Source: an uncultured Bacillota bacterium (GTDB taxonomy: Bacteria > Bacillota > Clostridia > Christensenellales > QAND01). From it: a stretch of 64,000 bases of DNA. The stretch lies in contig CAJJKN010000007.1 of NCBI GenBank assembly GCA_905188085.1, positions 18,305 through 82,304 on the forward strand. The letters run 5' to 3'. Under the pieces are notes generated by a model, which saw nothing but the letters and a program-made list of their open reading frames with translations, was not told the DNA's origin and searched no databases. The position numbers and the translations under genes were made by a program. Positions 9,180 to 18,700 of the stretch are shown here, piece after piece; the stretch's first letter is position 1, and each line of letters begins with the position of its first letter.

Positions 9180-9225
9180 GGTCATACTCCTTCCCCAAAC
9201 TCTGTAGGCGTTCAAGTTTGATAGA

Positions 9226-9254
9226 ATTATAACAATCTGTTTTTATATACACAA
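9226..9254 (-). promoter_or_regulatory. sigma-A promoter of the ABC exporter, with a small inverted repeat
   Basis: On the minus strand TTGTGT (9249-9254), 17 bases, TATAAT (9226-9231). Between the -10 and the ribosome binding site is TCAA-AC-TTGA (about 9212-9221), a short palindrome that could be an operator. The 310-bp gap up to glpK also holds the glpK promoter; nothing else recognised. Confidence 0.55.
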
Positions 9255-9415
9255 GTACTTTCCGCTGTATGCAACCGAATTTAACAGACTTTTTTCATTT
9301 TTATAAAAAGCGCTTTGCAGGTTTTTTATTTTCCGCAGCGTGCTGTTTTCCCCTTTTTCCCCGAGCATTTTTGCAAATGCAAACTGCCGTTTATTTCGTC
9401 ACACACATTTTTGGG

Positions 9416-9444
9416 TTTACGGCACACGCAAATCAGCGTAAAAT
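9416..9444 (+). promoter_or_regulatory. putative glpK promoter
   Basis: TTTACG (9416-9421), 17-base spacer, TAAAAT (9439-9444), about 45 bases upstream of the glpK start. No clear catabolite-repression site is visible. Confidence 0.5.
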
Positions 9445-9489
9445 GGAACCAACAAGTCGTTTAATCTTTCGTAAAGTGAGGCACCTACC

Positions 9490-10980
9490 ATGGCGATTGT
9501 TGCTTTAGATCAGGGAACCACCAGTTCCCGTACCGTTGTTTTTGATACGCACGGCAGGCCGATAAGCCAGCAAAACCGCGCTTATGCCCAGCTGTTTCCG
9601 GAACCGGGCTGGGTGGAACACGACCCCGGCGAAATTTTGATGAGCCAGCTTTCCACCCTGCGCCAAGCCCTGGCCGAGGCGGATTTGCGCCCGCAGGATG
9701 TTTCGGTTTTGGGCATTACAAACCAGCGCGAAACCGTCATTGTCTGGGATCGGGAAACCGGGCGGCCCATCTATAACGCCATCGTTTGGCAATGCCGTCG
9801 TACGGCAAACATCATCCAAAAGCTGCAAGCAGATGGCCTGGGCCCGATGATCGCGCAGAAAACCGGCCTGCCGCTGGATGCTTATTTTTCCGCCAGCAAG
9901 CTGCAATGGATTTTAGATCATGTGCCGGATGCCCGCCAGATGGCGCGCGACGGGCGGCTGATCTGCGGCACGGTGGACACCTGGCTGCTGTGGAACCTAA
10001 CCGGCGGCAAAACCCACGCTACCGACCATACCAATGCTTCGCGCACCATGCTGTATAATCTGCACACCCATGCTTGGGATCCCGAATTGTTGGATCTGTT
10101 TAACATTCCGCGTGAAATGCTGCCGGAAATCCTGCCCTCCAGCGCCGCTTACGGCGTGACGGACGGCGATCTGGTCGGCAGCGAAATTCCCATCGGCGGC
10201 GTAGCCGGCGATCAGCAGGCCGCCCTGTTCGGCCAATGCTGTTTTGCGCCCGGCGAAGCCAAAAACACCTACGGCACCGGCTGTTTCCTTTTGATGAATA
10301 CCGGCGAAACCCCCATCTCTTCCAAACAGGGGTTGATTACCACCATGGCCGCCACCCGCGAAGGCGAGCCGTTTCAGTATGTCGTGGAGGGCAGCATCTT
10401 TGTGGCGGGCGCCGCGGTGCAATGGCTGCGCGATGAATTGAAAATCATCGACAGCGCCGCCCAAACCGAAGCGCTGGCACTGTCCGTGCCGGATAGCGGC
10501 GGCGTGGTGTTGGTACCGGCGTTCACCGGCCTTGGTGCCCCGTATTGGGATATGTATGCCCGCGGCACGCTTTTGGGTCTCACCCGCGGCACAGGCCGTG
10601 CGCATATCGCCCGCGCCACGCTGGAATCCATTGCCCTGCAAACCTACGATGTGTTAGACGCCATGCAAAAGGAAACCGGCATCGAGCTTTCTTCCCTGCG
10701 TGTGGACGGCGGCGCATCGGCCAATAATTTCCTCATGCAAACCCAGGCGGATCTTCTTAACACCAGCGTCATCCGCCCCAAAGTGCTGGAAACTACCGCC
10801 CTCGGCGCAGCGTACCTGGCCGGGCTGGCCGCCGGCATTTGGAAAAGCACGGAGGATCTGCGTCAGTTCTGGGAATTGGACGATACCTTCGTGCCCCAGA
10901 TCAGCCAGGCCGCCCGCGAAAAGCAAATTCATCATTGGCACCGCGCGGTGGACCGTGCCCGCGGCTGGGCGGAAGATTGA
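9490..10980 (+). CDS. glpK: glycerol kinase
   Basis: A 496-residue FGGY-family kinase that is full length for GlpK. It starts MAIVALDQGTTSSRTVVFD (ATP-binding DQGTTSSR loop), has the substrate motif TNQRETVIVWDRETG, and carries GGVAGDQQAALFGQ and KNTYGTGCF. It phosphorylates glycerol to glycerol-3-phosphate. Low-GC Gram-positive homologues usually carry a histidine, phosphorylated by HPr, in a loop reading Y-H-F just before the G-x-E-V/I-P-I segment. Here the aligned stretch reads VTDGDLVGSEIPI and has no histidine, so PTS control of this type seems absent. AGTGAGG precedes the ATG. No glycerol facilitator or glpO/glpD is adjacent. Confidence 0.96.
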   Translation: MAIVALDQGTTSSRTVVFDTHGRPISQQNRAYAQLFPEPGWVEHDPGEILMSQLSTLRQALAEADLRPQDVSVLGITNQRETVIVWDRETGRPIYNAIVWQCRRTANIIQKLQADGLGPMIAQKTGLPLDAYFSASKLQWILDHVPDARQMARDGRLICGTVDTWLLWNLTGGKTHATDHTNASRTMLYNLHTHAWDPELLDLFNIPREMLPEILPSSAAYGVTDGDLVGSEIPIGGVAGDQQAALFGQCCFAPGEAKNTYGTGCFLLMNTGETPISSKQGLITTMAATREGEPFQYVVEGSIFVAGAAVQWLRDELKIIDSAAQTEALALSVPDSGGVVLVPAFTGLGAPYWDMYARGTLLGLTRGTGRAHIARATLESIALQTYDVLDAMQKETGIELSSLRVDGGASANNFLMQTQADLLNTSVIRPKVLETTALGAAYLAGLAAGIWKSTEDLRQFWELDDTFVPQISQAAREKQIHHWHRAVDRARGWAED

Positions 10981-11017
10981 TTTTTCGCTTTGCCGTACAT
11001 CCTATGATAAATACCCT

Positions 11018-11048
11018 ATCTCCCGGCCGTGTCGGGAGATATTTTTTT
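11018..11048 (+). terminator. glpK terminator
   Basis: Arms ATCTCCCG (11018-11025) and CGGGAGAT (11033-11040), then a T run. Confidence 0.85.
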
Positions 11049-11430
11049 GCGCTTTTCTATGCTAGAACCTTTTTATACGGCGCATAAAATCGCCTTATGA
11101 AATGCACCCTGCCGCTTTTTCCTCGCCGTTTCCATCCATTCCCCCGCTTTATTTTCTGCCGGCTGTTCTCTTAAAAACAGCCCATTTTCAACCTTTCTAT
11201 GCCCTTTTCTGTTTGCAAAGCCATTCTGTTTTTTTATCTGTCCTTTTCCTCGGCTGTCTCTGTGTTTTCGTTTAGCGCAACTGCGCCGTCGGGGGTGTAT
11301 TGGCTATAACCCCCTCTTCTTGTTTTTTCCCCGGTTGTTTTGTATACGCCAAAGCATTTGTCTTTTTTTATCCGCGGGCACATCTCCTCCAAATTTTTCC
11401 TCTTATCATTCTTAGGTTTTCCCCATGCAA
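11049..11430. other. 382-bp gene-free spacer
   Basis: Strongly pyrimidine-rich on the plus strand. I see no supported gene, RNA or repeat in it. Confidence 0.5.
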
Positions 11431-11459
11431 AAAGCCATCCCTTTGTCCGGGATGGCTTT
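11431..11459 (-). terminator. terminator of the Crp/ABC operon
   Basis: Stem AAAGCCATCCC/GGGATGGCTTT (11431-11441, 11449-11459) with runs of T on both strands. It lies directly after the ATPase gene. Confidence 0.8.
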
Positions 11460-11476
11460 TTCTGTAAAAATCGCTT

Positions 11477-12079
11477 CTAGTTTTTTTCCGTATACTTAAT
11501 TTTCAGCGGCGGGCCCTCCAGCTCTATAATCTGCGCACCCAGCCGAACCGCATCCTCTTTTTCATGCGTCACCAGCACAATCAGCCGCGTCTCGGCCTGC
11601 TGTTTGAAAAACGGAATCAGCGCATCGCGGCTTTCACGGTCCAGCCCTTTAAACGCTTCGTCCATCAGCCATACGTCCCCGCCGTAGCAAATCAGCCTGG
11701 CCAGCGCCACACGGCGCCGCATACCGCCGGACAGCTCCTCCGGCAGTTTATCCCAGGCCTGTTCCTCCAGCCCCATGCGGCAAAGCGCCTTTGTGGCCTG
11801 CTGCTTTTCGTTTGGGCCGAGCACCGCTTCCACGTTCTGCCGGGCCGTCAGCCAGGGCAGCAGCCTATCCTCTTGAAACAACAGCGCCACTTTGGCATTT
11901 TCCGTATTCGCCCGGCCGCTTTGCGGGCTTTCCAGCCCCATCATCACGCGCAGCAGCGTGGTTTTCCCCGCGCCGGAAGGGCCCATCAGCGCAACCAACC
12001 CCTGTTTTGGCAAGGCCAGGCTAAATTTTTCCATCACGGTTTGCCCGCCAAACGACAGCGTAACCTCGGTTATCTTCAT
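11477..12079 (-). CDS. NitT/TauT-like ABC importer, ATP-binding protein
   Basis: A 200-residue ATPase, short for the SsuB/TauB group. Walker A GPSGAGKTTLLRV, Q-loop LLFQEDRLLPWLTA, signature LSGGMRRRVALARL and Walker B VWLMDEAFKGLD are all present; the switch histidine is in VLVTHEKEDA. The Q-E-D-R-L-L-P-W sequence is typical of nitrate, sulfonate and taurine importers. AGGAGGG lies eight bases before the ATG at 12079, which overlaps the permease stop in an ATGA. Last gene of the operon. Confidence 0.9.
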   Translation of the reverse strand: MKITEVTLSFGGQTVMEKFSLALPKQGLVALMGPSGAGKTTLLRVMMGLESPQSGRANTENAKVALLFQEDRLLPWLTARQNVEAVLGPNEKQQATKALCRMGLEEQAWDKLPEELSGGMRRRVALARLICYGGDVWLMDEAFKGLDRESRDALIPFFKQQAETRLIVLVTHEKEDAVRLGAQIIELEGPPLKIKYTEKN

Positions 12080-12831
12080 GCCCTGCGCCCTCCTTTTTTG
12101 GCGTAGCGGCCGGCCCATTGCACCATCAGCTTTTCCATGCACAGGCTCAGCACCACCACCGTTACCGTAACGGCAAACAAATCCGGCGTTTCAAAATAAA
12201 TCTTGGCATAATACAGATCGCGCCCCAGCCCTGCCGCCGGCACGCTCAACACCTCGGCCGCAATGCCGCTTTTCCACGCCATGCCGATGCCGGACGCCAT
12301 TGCCGCCATAAAATAAGGAAGTACGGAGGGGATATAGACCAGCTTTAGCCTTTTCCAGCAGGAAAACCCATAGCAATGCGCCATTTCCAGCAGATCGTGT
12401 TCGGTCCGGCAAATGCCCTGCTCCACGTTGCTCCAAATCACCGGCAACACCATGATAAACGAACTGAATACCGGCACCGCTCCCGTAGACAGCCACAAAA
12501 GCGCCAGCAAAATAAAGCTGGCCACCGGCATGGCTTTCACCGCGCTCAACAGCGGCGCCAGCAAAATTTTGGCCCAGCGCCGCTTGGCCGTCAGCGCAGC
12601 CAGGCCAATGCCCAGCACCGCCGCGCACATAAAGCCCAACACAATGCGCACAATCGACGTGCCCACCGCCTGCCAAAACGCCGCCGTGCCCATCAGCACC
12701 CACAGCCTTTGCAAAACGCGCAAAGGCGATGCCAGCAAAAATTCCTGCTGCATCGCCATCGCCGCAATTTGCCATACGGCCAGCCAAAACACCACAGCCA
12801 GCACGGTTTGTAGCTTTTTCTTATTTTGCAT
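12076..12831 (-). CDS. NitT/TauT-like ABC importer, permease
   Basis: A 251-residue permease with about six helices and the cytoplasmic EAA-type loop E-M-A-H-C-Y-G-F (about residues 135-145), which docks on the ATPase. The upstream substrate-binding-protein gene ends at 12821, so starts at 12831 (MQNKKKLQTV) or 12846 both overlap it. Neither has a good ribosome binding site, which suggests coupled translation. The imported substrate is unknown; family members carry sulfonates, nitrate or pyrimidine precursors. Confidence 0.85.
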   Translation of the reverse strand: MQNKKKLQTVLAVVFWLAVWQIAAMAMQQEFLLASPLRVLQRLWVLMGTAAFWQAVGTSIVRIVLGFMCAAVLGIGLAALTAKRRWAKILLAPLLSAVKAMPVASFILLALLWLSTGAVPVFSSFIMVLPVIWSNVEQGICRTEHDLLEMAHCYGFSCWKRLKLVYIPSVLPYFMAAMASGIGMAWKSGIAAEVLSVPAAGLGRDLYYAKIYFETPDLFAVTVTVVVLSLCMEKLMVQWAGRYAKKGGRRA

Positions 12832-13783
12832 AGTAGAATGCGTCATCCGGCAGTTTGCCGCCTACGCTCTTAGCCTCCGCGTTAAACAACACTTCATAGT
12901 AGCCGCCGATGGTGGTTTTCATATTCGCGCCGGTAATGCAAACGATGTTGCATTTCGGAATGGCGGATTTGGCCACTTCCGCGCTCGGCAAAATCTTGTA
13001 ATTGGCCACCAGCGCCGCCGCTTCTTCTGTATTATTATTCACATAATCCACAGATTCTTTATATTCTTTCAAGAACGTCTGCACGGCGTCCGGGTGCTGT
13101 TCCAAAAACTCCGTCCGCGCCACCAAACAGCCCATCACAAGCTGACTGCCGTTATTCGTTTCGTCCCAGGCCTTTGTCAAATCCACCGCCACGCGCAAAT
13201 CTTTGTTTTTCGCCATCACGTTGGTCACAAACGGTTCCGGCAATACGGCAATTTTGCTCTTTCCGGAAAGCAGCGCGCTGGCCACTTCCGCATGCTCGGA
13301 TTTATACGTCACATTGGCCTTCACGCCGTTTTGCGCCAGCAGATAATCCAGCGTATACTGCGGGGTGCTGCCCTGCCCGGCGCTTACCACTTCTTTGCCG
13401 TCCAGGTCTTTTATGCTCTGCACCATATCGCCGTTTTCCACCACATACATGGTGCCCAGCGTGTTCAGCGCAATCAGTTTAATCTTTCCTTCGGTTTTGT
13501 TATACAGCGTGGCGGCCAGGTTGGTCGGCAGCGCCGCGATGTCCACTTCGCCGCTGGTCAGTTTGCCGGTCAATTCGTCCGGCGCGCCCGCCAGGGTAAA
13601 CGTATAGTCCTCTTCGGCCTTGCCCTGGTCCATCTTATCCATCAGCTGCACCAGGCCCATACCGGTGGGGCCGTTGAGCGCCGCCACGTTGATCTTGGTC
13701 TTTTCCTTTGTGCCGCAGCCCGCCAGCATCGATACGCCGAGCACCGCGGCCATCAAAGCCGCTATCCACTTTTTGCCTTTCAT
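12821..13783 (-). CDS. NitT/TauT-like ABC importer, substrate-binding lipoprotein
   Basis: A 320-residue lipoprotein starting MKGKKWIAALMAAVLGVSM with lipobox LAGC. The mature protein has an NMT1/SsuA-like periplasmic-binding fold beginning I-N-V-A-A-L-N-G-P-T-G-M-G, with a conserved S-A-G-Q-G-S-T-P ligand-loop region. GGGAGG precedes the ATG at 13783; the longer frame from 14029 overlaps the regulator and is not needed. Its start overlaps the Crp/Fnr gene stop by four bases. A substrate cannot be named. Confidence 0.88.
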   Translation of the reverse strand: MKGKKWIAALMAAVLGVSMLAGCGTKEKTKINVAALNGPTGMGLVQLMDKMDQGKAEEDYTFTLAGAPDELTGKLTSGEVDIAALPTNLAATLYNKTEGKIKLIALNTLGTMYVVENGDMVQSIKDLDGKEVVSAGQGSTPQYTLDYLLAQNGVKANVTYKSEHAEVASALLSGKSKIAVLPEPFVTNVMAKNKDLRVAVDLTKAWDETNNGSQLVMGCLVARTEFLEQHPDAVQTFLKEYKESVDYVNNNTEEAAALVANYKILPSAEVAKSAIPKCNIVCITGANMKTTIGGYYEVLFNAEAKSVGGKLPDDAFYYAK

Positions 13784-14487
13784 TTTTGCAATTCCTCCCT
13801 TATCGCCTGCACATCCTCCGGATGCAGCAATGCCTTTGGTTGTAAAAGTTGAATGCACTTTCCTTTCCTTGCCACCAGGCCCTTTTGTTCCAGCGTTTCC
13901 ATCGCCCGATACAGCGATGCGCGCCCGATGCCCAGCAGCGAAGCCAGTTTGTTCATGCCAAACGGCAGCTCCACCGCCGGCGGATCGCCCCGGTCTTGAT
14001 GATCCAGCAAATACATCGCCAGCCGGCATACCGCGCTGCCGCCCGTATACGCATCGATTTTTTGATTTAAATAATAAATGCGTCCCGTCAAAAATTCGAT
14101 GTAGTTTTGCATGGCTCTGGGGCTTTGTACAAACAGCGCCGTCAGCGCGTCCTGCGGCAAAAACAGCACCTCACACCGCTTGGCTGCGCGAATTTCCGTC
14201 ACATATGCCTGCGGCGCGCCAAACATAGACGCCGCTCCAAAACACTGCCCCGGGCCCAGCAGGTTCATCAGCACCGCTTCGCCCTGGGCCTGCGGTTTTG
14301 TAATTTCCACTTTGCCGCCAAGCACCAGCCCCAGGCTTTGCTTTGTATGGGTTTTATCGTAAATACACGCCCCTTTTTCATACAAAACAACCTGCACGCC
14401 CTCGGCCTGCAAAAGCTGCGCCAGCGCCTGTTCGTCTACGCCCCGCCCCAAAAACGATTGCCGCAGCAAGGATAGGATCTGTTGCAT
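13780..14487 (-). CDS. Crp/Fnr-family transcription regulator
   Basis: A 235-residue regulator. Residues about 15-130 form the cyclic-nucleotide-type beta roll (GACIYDKTHTKQSLGLVLGG, then a G-P-G-Q-C-F-G segment), followed by a dimerisation helix and a C-terminal winged helix with the recognition motif GIGRASLYRAMETLEQ. No N-terminal cysteine cluster is present, so it is not an iron-sulfur FNR. It heads the ABC-importer operon, and the next gene starts within its stop codon. An inverted repeat just downstream of its own promoter suggests autoregulation. GGAGGAAGAG precedes the ATG. The ligand is unknown. Confidence 0.88.
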   Translation of the reverse strand: MQQILSLLRQSFLGRGVDEQALAQLLQAEGVQVVLYEKGACIYDKTHTKQSLGLVLGGKVEITKPQAQGEAVLMNLLGPGQCFGAASMFGAPQAYVTEIRAAKRCEVLFLPQDALTALFVQSPRAMQNYIEFLTGRIYYLNQKIDAYTGGSAVCRLAMYLLDHQDRGDPPAVELPFGMNKLASLLGIGRASLYRAMETLEQKGLVARKGKCIQLLQPKALLHPEDVQAIREELQK

Positions 14488-14499
14488 ACTCTTCCTCCG

Positions 14500-14525
14500 A
14501 AAAGTGTTTCATTTGATACACTTTT
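14500..14525. promoter_or_regulatory. 26-bp palindromic operator of the Crp/Fnr operon
   Basis: Arms AAAAGTGT (14500-14507) and ACACTTTT (14518-14525) are perfect inverted repeats. The 10-base spacer also contains TCA-TT-TGA, giving 22 of 26 symmetric positions. It sits between the -10 element and the ribosome binding site, the position expected for repression. The G-T-G-T/A-C-A-C arms are of the Crp/Fnr type. Confidence 0.75.
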
Positions 14526-14533
14526 TCACCCCA

Positions 14534-14561
14534 ATTATACGAAATCCGGTCAAATTGTCAA
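14534..14561 (-). promoter_or_regulatory. near-perfect sigma-A promoter of the Crp/ABC operon
   Basis: TTGACA (14556-14561), 16 bases, TATAAT (14534-14539) on the minus strand. The consensus hexamers together with the downstream palindrome argue for a strong promoter held down by a repressor. Confidence 0.85.
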
Positions 14562-14586
14562 GCAAAAAAGCCCAGGCTCTCCGCAA

Positions 14587-14629
14587 TAAAAAACTGCCCC
14601 GTCGCTATTGTATGAAGCTCTAAGGCAGT
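14587..14629 (-). terminator. cysK terminator
   Basis: On the minus strand ACTGCC pairs with GGCAGT across a 25-base loop, followed by six T. The long loop makes this only moderately convincing. Confidence 0.5.
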
Positions 14630-14649
14630 ATGGATATAGATATGGCCGG

Positions 14650-15576
14650 TTATGCATCAAACAAATCGGTAGAAAAATATTTTTCTCCGCCGTCCGGCAG
14701 CAGCACCACGCAGGTTTTCCCGCGGTTTTCCACCCGTTTGGCCCAGCACAGCCCGGCATACAGCGCCGCGCCGCTTGAAATGCCGGCCAAAATGCCTTCG
14801 ATTTTGGCCAAATCGCGCGCCGCCTGTTTGGCTTGCTCGCCGGACACCTGCGCAATTTCATCCAGAATCGTCATGTCCATAATCTTTGGAATAAACCCTG
14901 CGCCCAGGCCCTGCAGCGGATGTGGACCCGCTTTGCCGCCGCTTAACACCGGGGACGCCTCCGGCTCCACGGCCAGCACGCAGATCTCCGGGTCCTGCTG
15001 TTTTAAGTATCGCCCCGTGCCACTGATCGTGCCGCCGGAGCCCACACCCGCCACAAAACAGTTTACCAGCCCGCCGGTCTGTTTCCAGATTTCCGGCCCC
15101 GTGGTTTCGTAGTGGGCTTTCACATTCGCCGGGTTTGTAAATTGGCCGGCCAGCGCCGCCCCCGGAATGCTTTTTAGCAACTCCTCCGCCTTTGAAATGG
15201 CGCCCGCCATCCCCTCTTTGCCCGGGGTTAACACCAGTTCCGCCCCCAGGGCTTTGAGCAACAGCTGCCGCTCCCGGCTCATGGAATCCGGCATAGTCAA
15301 CACCACCCGATAGCCGCATGCAGCGCCGATGGCCGCCAGGCTTACCCCCGTGTTGCCGCTGGTGGGTTCCACAATGCATCCGCCCGGTTTCAGCCGGCCG
15401 CTTTGCTCCATCTCGCGGATGATATAAAGCCCAGCCCTATCCTTTACGCTGCCATACGGGTTGTTTTTCTCGAGTTTTACCAACACCTGCGCCGTTGCGC
15501 CCGCCTTTTGACAAAGCTTGGGAATGGCCAACAGCGGTGTATTTCCGATTGTTTCCATGGCTATTTGATAGTTCAT
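14650..15576 (-). CDS. cysK: cysteine synthase A (O-acetylserine sulfhydrylase)
   Basis: A 308-residue PLP enzyme. The PLP lysine lies in NPYGSVKDRAG (about residues 39-49), the substrate loop is EPTSGNTGVSLA, and the phosphate-binding loop is GVGSGGTISGTGRYL. It condenses O-acetylserine with sulfide to give cysteine. AAGGAGG stands eight bases before the ATG. No cysE is adjacent. The Crp/ABC operon that follows has its own promoter, so a link to sulfur-compound uptake is only suggestive. Confidence 0.96.
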   Translation of the reverse strand: MNYQIAMETIGNTPLLAIPKLCQKAGATAQVLVKLEKNNPYGSVKDRAGLYIIREMEQSGRLKPGGCIVEPTSGNTGVSLAAIGAACGYRVVLTMPDSMSRERQLLLKALGAELVLTPGKEGMAGAISKAEELLKSIPGAALAGQFTNPANVKAHYETTGPEIWKQTGGLVNCFVAGVGSGGTISGTGRYLKQQDPEICVLAVEPEASPVLSGGKAGPHPLQGLGAGFIPKIMDMTILDEIAQVSGEQAKQAARDLAKIEGILAGISSGAALYAGLCWAKRVENRGKTCVVLLPDGGEKYFSTDLFDA

Positions 15577-15628
15577 CTCTGTCCCTCCTTACGATATTTA
15601 TCATAATCGGTTGCTTTTTCCTTCGTCA

Positions 15629-15681
15629 AGGCCCGGGCAGCCCTGTATAATCTTGCATAAAATAGAGAAATCAGATATTAT
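15629..15681 (+). promoter_or_regulatory. tandem promoters of the pyruvate carboxylase gene
   Basis: A TATAAT at 15646-15651 with a weak TCGTCA 17 bases upstream, and a second set TTGCAT (15653-15658), 17 bases, TATTAT (15676-15681). Confidence 0.5.
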
Positions 15682-15741
15682 ATAATGAATCAGATAAAAC
15701 TAGCTGATGCATCTAAATCTTTCCGAAGGAGGAGGAAGCAT

Positions 15742-18700
15742 TTGAAAAAAAGATTTGAAAAAATATTGGTTGCCAACCGAGGAGAGATCGCAATTCGTGT
15801 TTTCCGCGCCTGCAAAGATCTGGGTCTGAAAACCGTTGCCATTTATTCAAAAGAGGACATCAACAGCCTGCACCGCACCCGTGCGGATGAAGCCTATATG
15901 GTAGGCATGCGTAAATCGCCCTTGGCCGGATATTTGGATATCGATCGCATCATCCAGATTGCCTTAAATCATGATGTGGATGCCATTCACCCCGGTTACG
16001 GCTTTTTGAGCGAAAATGCCGATCTGGCCCGCGCCTGTGAAGAAAACGGCATCGCCTTCATCGGCCCGCCGAGTCATATTTTGGCGCAGATGGGCGATAA
16101 ACTGGCGGCAAAGCGCATTGCAAAGCGCGCCGGTGTGCGCACCATTCCCGGTACCCCGGATCCCATTTCGGATTTGGATGAAGCCGCCAAAATCGCAGAG
16201 GAATTCGGCTATCCCGTCATTTTGAAGGCCGCTGCCGGCGGTGGCGGGCGCGGCATGCGCAAAATTATGAACGAACAAGAGCTCAGAGACAACTTCCCTC
16301 TCGTGCAGAGCGAAGCGGCGAAGTCTTTTGGAAATGACGATATTTTCCTGGAAAAATACATCGAAGAGCCTAAGCACATCGAAGTGCAGGTTTTGGGCGA
16401 TGCCTACGGCAATATCGTACATTTATATGAGCGCGACTGTTCCGTGCAGCGCCGCTATCAAAAGGTCGTAGAATATGCGCCCGCCTTTACCGTGCCGCAA
16501 GCCACGCGCGATCAACTTTATGCAGACGCGCTGAAAATTGCGCACGAGGTGGGGTATATCAACGCCGGCACCATCGAATTTTTGGTGGATAAACACGGCG
16601 AACATTTCTTCATCGAAATGAACCCGCGCATTCAGGTGGAGCATACCGTCACCGAGCAGACCACCGGGGTGGACCTGGTGCAAAGCCAGATTCTTGTGGC
16701 CGAAGGCGTCGCGCTTGATGACCCGGAATTAAGCCTCACCCAGGAAACCATCCATCAATACGGCTATGCCATTCAATGCCGCGTAACCACCGAAGACCCG
16801 CGCAACAACTTTGCGCCGGATACCGGGAAAATTACGCTGTATCGCAGCGGCGGCGGTAACGGGGTTCGGCTGGATGCCGGCAATGCTTTTGCAGGCGCCG
16901 TCATCTCCCCGTATTATGACAGCCTGCTGGTAAAAATCACCACAACGGATCGTACCTTTGTCGGCGCCGCCCGCAAAGCGCTCCGTTCTTTGGGCGAAAT
17001 TCGCGTACGCGGCGTAAAGACCAATGTGCCGTTTTTGATGAACGTCTTGCAAAACAAAACGTTCCTCTCCGGCCAGTGCGATACGTTCTTTATCGATTCC
17101 ACGCCCTCTTTGTTTGATATTCAGGTCCCCGAAGACCGCACCAATAAAATGCTGACCTATATCGGCGAACACATCATGGAGGAAGATCGCCTGCCAAAGC
17201 CGCAGGTCACCATGTCCGTGCCGCCGTATATCAAAGCGCCCATTCCGCAAGGCGGCTATAAACAGCTTTTGGATGAAAAGGGCCCCGAGGCCGTTTCCAA
17301 GGCCGTTTTGGAAGAAAAGCGGCTGTTGATCACAGATACCACCATGCGCGATGCGCATCAGTCTCTGTTGGCAACGCGTGTGCGCACCTATGATATGGCG
17401 CTGGCTTCGTATTCCACCTCCCACATACTTTCCCCTGCGTTCTCTTTGGAAATGTGGGGCGGCGCCACGTTTGATGTAGCCTATCGCTTCCTGCATGAAT
17501 CTCCCTGGGAACGCCTGGATGAACTGCGTACCCGCATTCCCAACATTCTGTTCCAGATGCTGTTCCGCGGGGCCAATGCCGTGGGCTATAAAAACTATCC
17601 GGACAATGTTGTGCGCTCGTTCATCAAAGAAAGTGCCAAGCACGGCATTGATGTGTTCCGCATTTTCGATTCGCTCAACTGGCTGCCCGGCATGGAAATT
17701 GCGCTGGAAGAAGTGCTCAATCAAGACAAAATCGCCGAGGCTACCATTTGCTATACCGGCGATATCACAGATCCCAAGCGCGATAAATATCCGCTGGAAT
17801 ATTATGTAAAGCTCGCCAAAGAATTGGAGCACCGCGGCGCCCATGTTTTGGCCATCAAAGATATGAGCGGCCTGTTAAAGCCCTTTGCCGCGCAAAAGCT
17901 GGTCAAGGCCTTGAAAGACGAATTGACCATTCCCGTGCACCTGCATACGCACGATACCTCCGGCAACCAGCTGGCCGCTTACCTTTTGGCCAACGAAGCC
18001 GGCGTGGATATTGTGGACTGCGCCATCGGCAGCCTGTCCAGCTTTACCAGCCAGCCCTCCCTCAACAGCCTGTGCTATGCGCTCAAAGGCACAGAACGCG
18101 ATCCCGGGATTGATCTGGCAGCTCTGGATAAACTCAGCAGCTATTGGGCCAATGTGCGCCCCATGTATGCGCAATTTGAAGCGGGCCTGCAAAGCCCGGA
18201 TACGGAAATCTATCAATTGGAAATCCCGGGCGGCCAATATTCCAACTTTAAGCCGCAGGTAATCGCCTTAGGGCTGGGTCATCGGTTTGAAGAAGTAAAA
18301 CAGATGTATTCCACCGTAAACCAAATGCTGGGCGATATCGTAAAGGTAACGCCTTCCAGCAAAATGGTGGGCGATTTGGCCATCTTCATGGTGCAAAATC
18401 ATTTAACGCCGGAAACCATAGTCTCCGAGGGCATAAATTATAACTTCCCGGACAGCGTGGTCTCCTATTTCTCCGGCATGATGGGCCAGCCGCAGGGCGG
18501 TTTCCCGGCAGATCTGCAAAAGGTCGTGCTAAAAGGCCAGGAGCCCATCACCTGCCGCCCCGGCGAATTGCTGGAGCCTGTGGATTTTGAATCCGTGCGC
18601 GCTTCCCTGCCCGAAGATCATCGGGACGATGCCAGCGTGTTGTCCGCTTGCCTGTATCCCAAAGTGTTTGAAGAATACCTTCAGCATCTGGAAAAATACG

